Positions 1 to 4,890 of a stretch of DNA of 5,955 nucleotides are shown here, piece after piece. The notes under the pieces are model-generated. The model saw only the letters and a program-made list of their open reading frames with translations, did not search any database and was not told the DNA's origin. The stretch is from Ktedonobacter racemifer (GTDB lineage Bacteria > Chloroflexota > DTOL01 > JACQYG01). The stretch is from NCBI GenBank assembly GCA_020723545.1, contig DYIS01000169.1, forward strand, positions 1-5,955. Reading direction: 5' to 3'. The translations under genes were made by a program, and so were the position numbers. The stretch's first letter is position 1. The number at the start of each line of letters is the position of its first letter.

Positions 1-726
1 TTTCACAGGCGACCCGGGTCCCGGGTGGATCGCCACCAGGCGGCCCGCATGGCTCAGGCCGGCCTGCTCCAGGAGGCTCGCCGCCGCTGCCCGGTCCTCT
101 GCAGTAACTTGAAACGACAACCGGTTGGCGGGGCCGGCCGCTTTTGGAACCTCCAGGGAAAAGCCGTGGTCCCGGGCCAAAGTGGCGGCCAGCTCGTAGT
201 TGCGCACCACCTGGTGAACCACCATCCCAACGTACGGCGATGGCGCGGTGAGGAAGGGCCGGCACTCGGGGATGTCGTAGCCGTGGCGGCGAGACACGCC
301 GGCAAGATAGGCCAGTGCGGCCCCCCACCAGAAGTCGAAGCGCAGGTTCACCGAGGCTTCGAATCTCTGGCGGCGTAGCTGCCGGGCATAGCTGACCAGA
401 TAGCGATAAGGAGCCAGGAGACCAGCCCTGGGGCGGCGGTTGAACCAGGGGAAGTCACAGGTGAGCACCCGGTCCAGATCAGGGTTGCCCTCCAGTATCC
501 GTTCGGCCCAGGGCCCCACCACGCAGGTGATGTGTGCCTGGGGCCAGAGCCGGCGGAGGTCGTGCAGGGCCGGCGTGATGAACAATACGTCGCCTAGATG
601 GTCCGGACGGACGAGTAAGATCCGAGGACGGTCCGGCCATTTCCCGTTGCCGTCCCGCCGGGCCAAGAAAGGCCTGGTGCATGCCGCCACCGATCTCAAC
701 AAAGCGAGCCTTGCATACCTCTTCAT
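1..726 (-). CDS. Glycosyltransferase family 9 (heptosyltransferase-like), C-terminus cut off by window edge
   Basis: This frame is open from an ATG at 726 to the window edge (242 codons, no stop), so the C-terminal part is missing. Residues 35-54 read RILLVRPDHLGDVLFITPAL, the N-terminal signature of GT9 (ADP-heptose:LPS heptosyltransferase superfamily). The Asp of the GDVL motif (residue 46) matches the position of the proposed catalytic base in WaaC. IHPGPGSP at 233-240 is the motif opening the second Rossmann-like domain, where the nucleotide sugar binds. The family is usually about 330-380 residues, so roughly a third is missing. The 34 residues before the signature are basic and hydrophobic and may be a membrane-associating extension. 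The start is uncertain: no good Shine-Dalgarno precedes 726, and an in-frame ATG at 783 would add 19 residues and lie 25 bases after the ubiA stop. The family call is secure; the sugar and acceptor cannot be read, and in Chloroflexota-like bacteria GT9 enzymes often act on glycans other than LPS (inference). Confidence 0.9.
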   Translation of the reverse strand, partial: MKRYARLALLRSVAACTRPFLARRDGNGKWPDRPRILLVRPDHLGDVLFITPALHDLRRLWPQAHITCVVGPWAERILEGNPDLDRVLTCDFPWFNRRPRAGLLAPYRYLVSYARQLRRQRFEASVNLRFDFWWGAALAYLAGVSRRHGYDIPECRPFLTAPSPYVGMVVHQVVRNYELAATLARDHGFSLEVPKAAGPANRLSFQVTAEDRAAAASLLEQAGLSHAGRLVAIHPGPGSPVK

Positions 727-808
727 GGCTGATGGCGCCTGTTCGCCAAATCCACTCCCCCGCAGACCGTTTCGTGACGGCATCCTCCGAGCCTGGCCTC
801 CACGGGCA

Positions 809-1657
809 CTATCTGATATACAGCCCCAGGAGGGTGAAAGCGAAGACGATGATGGCGATGTAGCCGTTGACGTTGAAGAACGCGACGCCCAGCCGGGAGA
901 GGTCGGCTGGGCTCACCAGGCGATGCTCGTAGATCAATAGGACCACCGCCACGGCCCAGCCCACGTAATACCAGGGGCCCAGGGCCATGGACAATCCAAG
1001 GGCCAACAGCGCCAGGGCAGTAATGACATGCAGGATTGCTGACCAGTTCAATCCCGCGGCCACGCCGAAGTTCGCCGGCACGGAATAAAGCCCCTGGGCC
1101 CGGTCCACCTCCACGTCCTGGCACGCATAGATCAGGTCAAAGCCGGCGATCCAGGAGGCTACGGCACCGCCCAGCAGCATCACCTCCCAGGAGAACTGCG
1201 GCCGCACTGCCAGCCACGCGCCCACCGGGCCCAGGGCGTCGGCCACCCCCAGAAAGAGGTGGGAGAGCCAGGTGTAGCGCTTGGTGTAGGGATACATCAC
1301 CAGCCATAGCACGGCCAGGGGGGCCAGTTTCAGACACAAGTCGTTGAGTTGCCAGGCGGCGACGAAAAGGGTGGCCAGGGCTGCCGCAGAAAAGGCCGCC
1401 ACCTGGCCTCTGGAGAGGAGTCCCTGGGGGATAGGGCGGTTGGCCGTGCGGGGGTTGCGGGCGTCAATCTCAACGTCAATGAGGCGGTTGAGCCCCATGG
1501 CCCCGGTCCGCGCCGCGCCCATGGCTGCCGTGATCCAGAGGAACTGGGGCCAGGTGGGCCATCCGGGCCCGGCCAGGACTATGCCCAGGTAGGCAAAGGG
1601 CAGGGCGAAGATGGTGTGCTCGAACTTGATGTTCTCCAGGAGGATCCTGACTCTCAT
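809..1657 (-). CDS. ubiA: UbiA-family polyprenyltransferase, probably menaquinone pathway (MqnP-like)
   Basis: This is a 282-residue integral membrane enzyme that would transfer a polyprenyl chain from its diphosphate onto an aromatic acid. Both Mg-diphosphate-binding Asp motifs are intact: N57-x3-D61-x3-D65 followed by ARNPRTANRPIP, and Y177-x3-D181-x3-D185 followed by RAQGLYSVP. KRYTWLSHLFLG at 126-137 and FFNVNGYIAII near the C-terminus are also typical of 4-hydroxybenzoate-polyprenyltransferase relatives. Most of the remainder is hydrophobic, consistent with the family's eight or nine membrane helices. I chose the ATG at 1657 because it gives the normal family N-terminus (MRVRILLENIKFEHTIFALP) and follows the ubiD stop by 11 bases. 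The frame stays open upstream to 1747, but that stretch overlaps ubiD and does not look like UbiA. Pairing with ubiD in a probable menaquinone user favours the MqnP role in futalosine-type menaquinone synthesis. A role in ubiquinone synthesis is the alternative but less likely. The family is certain; the exact substrate is inferred. Confidence 0.93.
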   Translation of the reverse strand: MRVRILLENIKFEHTIFALPFAYLGIVLAGPGWPTWPQFLWITAAMGAARTGAMGLNRLIDVEIDARNPRTANRPIPQGLLSRGQVAAFSAAALATLFVAAWQLNDLCLKLAPLAVLWLVMYPYTKRYTWLSHLFLGVADALGPVGAWLAVRPQFSWEVMLLGGAVASWIAGFDLIYACQDVEVDRAQGLYSVPANFGVAAGLNWSAILHVITALALLALGLSMALGPWYYVGWAVAVVLLIYEHRLVSPADLSRLGVAFFNVNGYIAIIVFAFTLLGLYIR

Positions 1658-1668
1658 GGCGGCGACGT

Positions 1669-3123
1669 TCAGCCCAGCCCCAAGGCGGCCCATTTTTCGT
1701 CCACCAGGCGCTTGATCTCCGGGCTCATTTCGATATCCCTCGGCCATTCCCGCGGATGTCCCTCGGCTGGCAGTTTCCTGGTGGCATCCAGGCCCATCTT
1801 GGAACCATAGTGAGCCAACGGTGACGAATGGTCCAGGGCATCCAGGGGGCCCTCTAAGATGACTGCGTCCCGCCGGGGGTCCACGTTGTTTCCCAATCTC
1901 CAGAGCACCTCGGAGAGGTCGTGCACGTTCACGTCATCGTCCACGACCACGACGTACTTGGTGAACATAAGGTATCCCATGCCCCAGAGGCCGCACATCA
2001 CCTTTCTGGCCTGGCCGGGGTAGGTCTTCTTGATGCTCACGATAGCCAGGTTGTGGAAGACGCCCTCGGCGGGCAGGTTCAAATCCAGGACCTCGGGCAG
2101 GAGCAACTGGATCAAAGGGAGGAACAGGCGTTCCGTGGCCTTCCCCAGGTAGAAATCCTCCATGGGTGGCTTGCCCACCACGGTGGCCGGGTAGATGGGG
2201 TCACGCCGGTGGGTGATCGCGGTCAGGTGGAAGACGGGGTACATATCGGCCAGGGAATAGTAGCCGGTGTGGTCGCCGAAGGGGCCTTCCAGGCGTGCCT
2301 CGTCGGGGTTGACATAACCTTCTAGCACGATCTCAGCCCGAGCGGGGACAGCCAGGCCCACCGTTTTAGCCTTTACTAGCTCTAACCTCTGGCGGCGCAG
2401 CCACCCGGCAAACAGAAACTCGTCAACGTCGGGCGGCAGCGGCGCTGTAGCGGCGTAGGTGGTGGCGGGGTCGGGGCCGATTGCCACTGCCACCTCCATC
2501 CGCCGACCCAGGCCCCTGCTCTCCCGGTAGTGGGCAGCGCCGCCCTTGTGCAGGTGCCAGTGCATGCCCGTGGTATGGCTGTCGTATACCTGCATCCGGT
2601 ACATCCCAACGTTGCGCCGCCCGGACACAGGGTTGTGGGTTATCACCACCGGCAGGGTGATGAAAGGGCCGCCGTCTTCCGGCCAGCACTTCAGAATGGG
2701 CAAGCGGTCCAGGCTGGCATCGCCGCCCTGGAGCACCACCTCTTGACACGGCGCGTCCTTGACCATCCGGGGCGTATAGCGGGCCAGCTCCAGCAGTTGT
2801 AGCCCCGTTTTTGCCTTGCCCGTGAGAGATGTGGGCAGGTCTGGGCTCGTCAGGCTCTTGACCCGTTCGGTGAGTTCCTGCAGATCCTCCAGGCCCAGGG
2901 CCCAGGCCATGCGCTGGGGGCTGCCGAAGGTGTTGGTCAGCACCGGCAGATCATACCCGGTCACATTCTCGAACAGAAGGGCCAGGTTGCCGGCCCCGGA
3001 CTTGCTGGCTCGGTCGGTGATCTCGGTGATCTCCAATTCCGGGCTCACCGGCGTTTTAATGCGCTTTAGCTGCCCTTTATTTTCGAGAAACGATACGAAT
3101 TCCCGCAGATCCCTGAAGGCCAT
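1669..3123 (-). CDS. ubiD: UbiD-family prenylated-FMN-dependent decarboxylase (MqnL-like)
   Basis: This 484-residue protein is a full-length UbiD-family decarboxylase (E. coli UbiD is 497). Visible family motifs include NVGMYRMQVYD at 171-181, TGMHWHLHKGGAAHY just after it, MEVAVAIGPDPATTY around 209-223, EIVLEG at 264-269, EGPFGDHTGYYS at 279-290 and VGKPPMED at 316-323. In the family, an Asn, a His and a Glu hold the metal of prenylated FMN, and an Arg-Glu-Glu network does catalysis. N171, a His in the HWHLH stretch, E210, R176 and the Glu residues near 264-268 fit those roles (my alignment by eye). The enzyme would decarboxylate the prenylated aromatic acid made by the adjacent UbiA. I chose the ATG at 3123, giving MAFRDLREFV, the usual N-terminus. 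It has an AGAGG four bases upstream. The frame extends to 3174, but that would start upstream of the predicted transcript start. It is the first gene of the leftward cluster. Confidence 0.95.
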   Translation of the reverse strand: MAFRDLREFVSFLENKGQLKRIKTPVSPELEITEITDRASKSGAGNLALLFENVTGYDLPVLTNTFGSPQRMAWALGLEDLQELTERVKSLTSPDLPTSLTGKAKTGLQLLELARYTPRMVKDAPCQEVVLQGGDASLDRLPILKCWPEDGGPFITLPVVITHNPVSGRRNVGMYRMQVYDSHTTGMHWHLHKGGAAHYRESRGLGRRMEVAVAIGPDPATTYAATAPLPPDVDEFLFAGWLRRQRLELVKAKTVGLAVPARAEIVLEGYVNPDEARLEGPFGDHTGYYSLADMYPVFHLTAITHRRDPIYPATVVGKPPMEDFYLGKATERLFLPLIQLLLPEVLDLNLPAEGVFHNLAIVSIKKTYPGQARKVMCGLWGMGYLMFTKYVVVVDDDVNVHDLSEVLWRLGNNVDPRRDAVILEGPLDALDHSSPLAHYGSKMGLDATRKLPAEGHPREWPRDIEMSPEIKRLVDEKWAALGLG

Positions 3124-3153
3124 AAGGCCTCTACTAGTGAAGAATTTTGGCTC

Positions 3154-3182
3154 ATTATAGCATAGCGCTCGCATGAAGGGAA
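3154..3182 (-). promoter_or_regulatory. Extended -10 promoter for the leftward ubiD-ubiA cluster
   Basis: Read on the minus strand, 3162-3154 is TGCTATAAT, a perfect extended -10 element (TGnTATAAT). A weak -35 match, TTCCCT at 3182-3177 (3 of 6 to TTGACA), lies 17 bases upstream, as expected for a promoter that relies on the extended -10. Transcription would start near 3147, leaving about 24 bases of leader before the ubiD ATG at 3123. Confidence 0.7.
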
Positions 3183-3196
3183 GAAAAAAGCCCCTA

Positions 3197-3225
3197 TGTC
3201 AAGAGCCTGGGAGATATGGTATAAT
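3197..3225 (+). promoter_or_regulatory. Extended -10 promoter for the small coiled-coil protein gene
   Basis: Positions 3217-3225 read TGGTATAAT, a perfect extended -10 followed by an AT-rich TTTTAT. The -35 position (3197-3202, TGTCAA) is a poor match. Transcription would start near 3232 and give a leader of about 83 bases that holds the hairpin at 3258-3276. It is back to back with the ubiD promoter: the two -10 boxes are 60 bases apart and their -35 regions only 14, so a protein bound between them could affect both. Confidence 0.7.
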
Positions 3226-3257
3226 TTTATACGTGCGAGATGTAGTCAAATGCGTAG

Positions 3258-3276
3258 GGCGGGCATTGTGCCCGCC
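3258..3276 (+). other. Perfect GC-rich hairpin in the leader of the small protein gene
   Basis: GGCGGGCA (3258-3265) and TGCCCGCC (3269-3276) are perfect inverted repeats with a three-base loop, TTG. The stem lies between the predicted transcript start and the ribosome binding site and is followed by GTTTCCCTT. It could be an attenuator-like or mRNA-stabilising structure. It also looks like the short dispersed palindromes found in many copies in some bacterial genomes. The T run is too short for a convincing intrinsic terminator. Confidence 0.6.
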
Positions 3277-3302
3277 GTTTCCCTTACACAGTTTTCTGCT
3301 TC

Positions 3303-3308
3303 AGGAGG
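3303..3308 (+). promoter_or_regulatory. Ribosome binding site of the small protein gene
   Basis: AGGAGG lies six bases before the ATG at 3315. This is the strongest Shine-Dalgarno in the window and supports this short gene over the longer antisense frame that covers it. Confidence 0.85.
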
Positions 3309-3314
3309 ACAGCG

Positions 3315-3557
3315 ATGTACCACAGCGACGAGAAGCACCACGAGGGTGATTGCGGCTGCTTCGGATGGCGCCACTTGCACTGGGGTCCCTGGGGATTCGG
3401 CGGCTTGGGATTCGGCCGTTTTGGATTCGGCCCACGGTTCCGCCGCTGGTACTGGAGCCGGGACGAGGAGATCGCCTGGCTGGAAGAGTACCTGAAGGAC
3501 CTGCAGGCCGAGGTCAAGGGCGTCGAAGAACGCATTAAAGAGCTGAAGGCACGTTAG
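3315..3557 (+). CDS. Small Gly/aromatic-repeat protein with C-terminal coiled coil (unknown function)
   Basis: I do not recognise a named function for this 80-residue protein. It has three visible parts. Residues 1-24 are rich in His and Cys (H3, H8, H9, C13, C15, H20, H22) and could bind a metal. Residues 23-47 are rich in Gly, Phe, Trp and Arg and contain three successive G-F-G-x-x units at 27-41. Residues 48-79 form a charged amphipathic helix with an unbroken heptad pattern (I53, L56, L60, L63, V67, V70, I74, L77), a strong sign of a coiled coil. There is no signal peptide or membrane segment. The layout recalls short DUF5320-like proteins (Gly-rich start, Glu/Lys-rich coiled coil), but I cannot confirm membership. 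The start is supported by AGGAGG at 3303-3308 and an extended -10 promoter. It is probably transcribed alone, away from ubiD. Oligomerisation through the helix is a reasonable inference; anything more would be a guess. Confidence 0.85.
   Translation: MYHSDEKHHEGDCGCFGWRHLHWGPWGFGGLGFGRFGFGPRFRRWYWSRDEEIAWLEEYLKDLQAEVKGVEERIKELKAR
3393..3437 (+). repeat. Three tandem 15-base units encoding Gly-Phe-Gly pentads
   Basis: GGATTCGGC occurs at 3393, 3408 and 3423, exactly 15 bases apart and in frame, so each unit encodes G-F-G plus two variable residues (GL, RF, PR). The first nine bases are identical in all three copies and the last six vary, which suggests growth by duplication with selection on the GFG core. 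Confidence 0.85.
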
Positions 3558-3563
3558 GGACGG

Positions 3564-3626
3564 GATAGTGCTCGGGCCCGTTCTAGGCGACAGTTCCAGC
3601 CCGAGGACGGGCACCGGAGCATTATC
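3564..3626 (+). other. Long imperfect palindrome / structured RNA between the small gene and tRNA-Lys
   Basis: The left arm at 3564-3584 pairs with the right arm at 3604-3626. GATAGTGCTC pairs with GAGCATTATC, GG with CC, and GCCCGTTCT with AGGACGGGC. This makes 21 pairs including two G-U wobbles, with single-base bulges at 3613 and 3616 and a 19-base loop. It begins seven bases after the stop of the small gene. No T run follows, so it is not a standard intrinsic terminator. It may protect the 3' end of the upstream mRNA, act as an unusual terminator, or be a REP-like element. CTCGGGC at 3571-3577 and again at 3626-3632 can each pair with GCCCGAG at 3599-3605, so alternative folds exist. Confidence 0.6.
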
Positions 3627-3644
3627 TCGGGCGCTTGTGACCAG

Positions 3645-3673
3645 TTGTCGTGGGCGGCGAAATAGTGTAAAAT
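3645..3673 (+). promoter_or_regulatory. Promoter of the tRNA-Lys gene
   Basis: TTGTCG (3645-3650, 4 of 6 to TTGACA) and TAAAAT (3668-3673, 5 of 6 to TATAAT) are separated by the ideal 17 bases. Transcription would start at about 3680-3682, essentially at the first base of the tRNA. Confidence 0.6.
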
Positions 3674-3681
3674 TAGATGGT

Positions 3682-3755
3682 CTCCCCATAGCTCAGCGGC
3701 AGAGCAGTGGACTTTTAATCCATTGACGCAGGTTCGATTCCTGCTGGGGAGACCA
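3682..3755 (+). tRNA. tRNA-Lys, anticodon UUU
   Basis: A complete 74-base cloverleaf can be folded by hand. The acceptor arms are 3682-3688 and 3745-3751 (CTCCCCA with TGGGGAG). The D stem is GCTC/GAGC at 3691-3694 and 3702-3705. The anticodon stem is GTGGA/TCCAT around the loop CTTTTAA at 3712-3718, with anticodon TTT at 3714-3716. A four-base variable loop is followed by the T arm GCAGG-TTCGATT-CCTGC at 3728-3744. The discriminator is A3752, and CCA is encoded at 3753-3755. The first pair is C-G rather than the common G-C, and the D loop is short (seven bases, AGCGGCA, keeping the GG). Bases 3680-3681 (GT) could extend the acceptor helix by pairing with 3752-3753 (AC) in the precursor. It would decode AAA and, by wobble, AAG. 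Confidence 0.97.
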
Positions 3756-3935
3756 GTCCAGATAGTTGTCGAACCAGGACGGTGAGGGGAGAGAAAATCA
3801 CCGCTTGCGGTTTGCCTGAACCCTTGGAGAGATTGGCTCCTGGGCTACATCATCCGGTGCATTTGATGTACTCTTGGCGCGGTGATGTGACCTGTTTCAG
3901 CCACGTTGAAGGGGGATGCAAGCCTGGAAAGACTG
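3756..3935. other. Non-coding stretch between tRNA-Lys and the lipoprotein gene, with an inverted repeat
   Basis: No supported gene lies here. TACATCA (3846-3852) and TGATGTA (3864-3870) form a perfect 7-bp inverted repeat with an 11-base spacer, a layout that would suit a dimeric repressor or a weak hairpin. ATCACCGC at 3797-3804 is matched by its complement GCGGTGAT at 3879-3886, enclosing the first repeat. I see no convincing promoter or T-run terminator, so the lipoprotein gene may be read partly from transcription passing through the tRNA. Confidence 0.4.
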
Positions 3936-4820
3936 ATGGACGGCAAGGCTTTCTCTTGGGTGGTATTGGTCGCTGTCTTGCTGCTATCGGCGTCCTGCGG
4001 AGCGCAGCCGACGGCGACGCCGGACGCCAAGGCCACGTGGAGCGCCGGGGCTACGGCGACGAAGCTGGCTGAGCCGACGGCGACCGCGGTTCCTCAGCCA
4101 ACGGCCACGAAGATTCCCACTGCCACGCCCACGCCGCGGCCCCAGTTGATCATCCAGCGGCCGGGCGATGGCGAGGTCCTGGACACACCCGCCATCCCCA
4201 TCCGCGGCACGGCGCCATCCATCCGCGAGTTGATCGTGAACTCCTACTGGAAGATCGAGATTGACTACGACGGCACGTTCTCCTACGATCTCCCGTGGAA
4301 GGACATGACCGGCCAGCCCAACCTGCTGGTCTTTCAGGCCACCGACGTCAATGGCCGGCCGGTAGCGGCCCTGCGCACTGTCTACTACAAGACCAGGGGC
4401 GGAGCGCCCGGGCCAGGCCCGGGTCCAGGCGCTGGCCCGGGAAGCAAGCCGACACCGGGTGTCCCTCCTCCGACTCCCGTCCGCATCACCCAGCCCGTAA
4501 AGCTGACGGAGAAAACCGCCACCGAGGACCTGGAGATAGTGCGGACTGAACCGGTGGCCCTGCAAGCCGGGCACAAGTACAGGGTCGAGTTCAAGTCCAC
4601 CGCCGGCGCCACCCACTTTCGAGCTGAATGGACACAGGTCTATGCCGCGTCGCTGACGGTCGGCCAGGAGACCACCACTCAGCAGGGAACCTGGGAGGGT
4701 AACACGCCTGCCTGGGTGGACGTCAAGAGCCCCATTCCTAACCCTGCCATCTGGGTCTTGTCGTTGGTCGCGGGTTGCGAGTCAGGAAGGTTGACGGTGA
4801 CAGTCTGGGAAGTGCCGTGA
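3936..4820 (+). CDS. Predicted secreted lipoprotein with Pro/Thr linker, Ig-like domain and C-terminal beta-rich domain
   Basis: The 294-residue product starts with a lipoprotein signal peptide: K4, a hydrophobic stretch at 8-17, then LSASC with C21 as the lipidated residue. It should be anchored on the outer face of the cell membrane. Residues 25-70 are a flexible linker built of PTAT-like units, common in Chloroflexota surface proteins. Residues 71-152 (from LIIQRPGDGEVL, through IPIRGTAP and DYDGTFSYDLPW, to LLVFQATDVNGR) have the look of a bacterial Ig-like beta-sandwich. Residues 155-182 are a Gly-Pro linker, and 183-294 form a beta-rich domain rich in Thr, Val and Trp that I do not recognise. 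No catalytic motif is visible, so binding or wall anchoring is likelier than enzyme activity (inference). I chose the ATG at 3936 because it gives a normal signal peptide and has GGAAAG five bases upstream. A TTG at 3906 in the same frame is possible but adds a charged stretch. Confidence 0.85.
   Translation: MDGKAFSWVVLVAVLLLSASCGAQPTATPDAKATWSAGATATKLAEPTATAVPQPTATKIPTATPTPRPQLIIQRPGDGEVLDTPAIPIRGTAPSIRELIVNSYWKIEIDYDGTFSYDLPWKDMTGQPNLLVFQATDVNGRPVAALRTVYYKTRGGAPGPGPGPGAGPGSKPTPGVPPPTPVRITQPVKLTEKTATEDLEIVRTEPVALQAGHKYRVEFKSTAGATHFRAEWTQVYAASLTVGQETTTQQGTWEGNTPAWVDVKSPIPNPAIWVLSLVAGCESGRLTVTVWEVP
4407..4441 (+). repeat. Perfect 10-bp inverted repeat inside the Gly-Pro linker of the lipoprotein gene
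   Basis: CCCGGGCCAG at 4407-4416 and CTGGCCCGGG at 4432-4441 are exact reverse complements with a 15-base loop that holds a further CCCGGG. It lies in the codons for the APGPGPGPGAGPGS segment, so it may simply follow from Gly-Pro codon choice, but the mRNA would form a very stable hairpin at the boundary between two domains. Confidence 0.7.
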
Positions 4821-4890
4821 GAGAAGGGAGCAGGGCGCAGGCAGCAGATAGCAGGCGGGAGAGCCCACAGTTTAGATAGCGAACGAGAAC
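4821..4890. other. Short convergent intergenic region with a degenerate GCAG-rich run
   Basis: This 70-base gap separates the 3' ends of the lipoprotein gene and the HD gene. Its first 45 bases are purine-rich with irregular GCAG/GCAGG copies. No hairpin followed by a T run is visible on either strand, so no intrinsic terminator can be called for either gene. Confidence 0.5.

Noticed and set aside
440..940. Plus-strand open frame of 166 codons
   Set aside because: It lies opposite the GT9 and ubiA genes, which have clear family motifs. The translation shows no recognisable domain and no ribosome binding site.
1658..1747. Longer ubiA start that would overlap the end of ubiD
   Set aside because: The extra 30 residues do not resemble UbiA N-termini, and the ATG at 1657 gives the standard family start.
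1349..1810. Plus-strand open frame of 153 codons
   Set aside because: It is antisense to ubiA and the 3' end of ubiD. Its composition is what a GC-rich complementary strand gives by chance.
1921..2325. Plus-strand open frame of 134 codons opposite ubiD
   Set aside because: It is wholly inside a gene with strong family motifs on the other strand and has no independent start signals.
3246..3689. Minus-strand open frame of 147 codons covering the small coiled-coil gene
   Set aside because: The plus-strand gene has AGGAGG, an extended -10 promoter and a heptad pattern, while this frame has none of these and runs into the tRNA gene.
3640..3757. GACCAGT repeated on both sides of tRNA-Lys as a possible integration (att) duplication
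   Set aside because: Only seven bases match, and no integrase or mobile genes are in the window, so chance explains it.
3800..3811. ACCGCTTGCGGT as a terminator for tRNA-Lys
   Set aside because: The stem is only five pairs with a two-base loop and is followed by TTGCC rather than a T run.
3984..4616. Minus-strand open frame of 210 codons opposite the lipoprotein gene
   Set aside because: It is Arg/Gly-rich low-complexity sequence complementary to Pro/Thr/Ala codons. The plus strand encodes a proper lipoprotein signal and domains.
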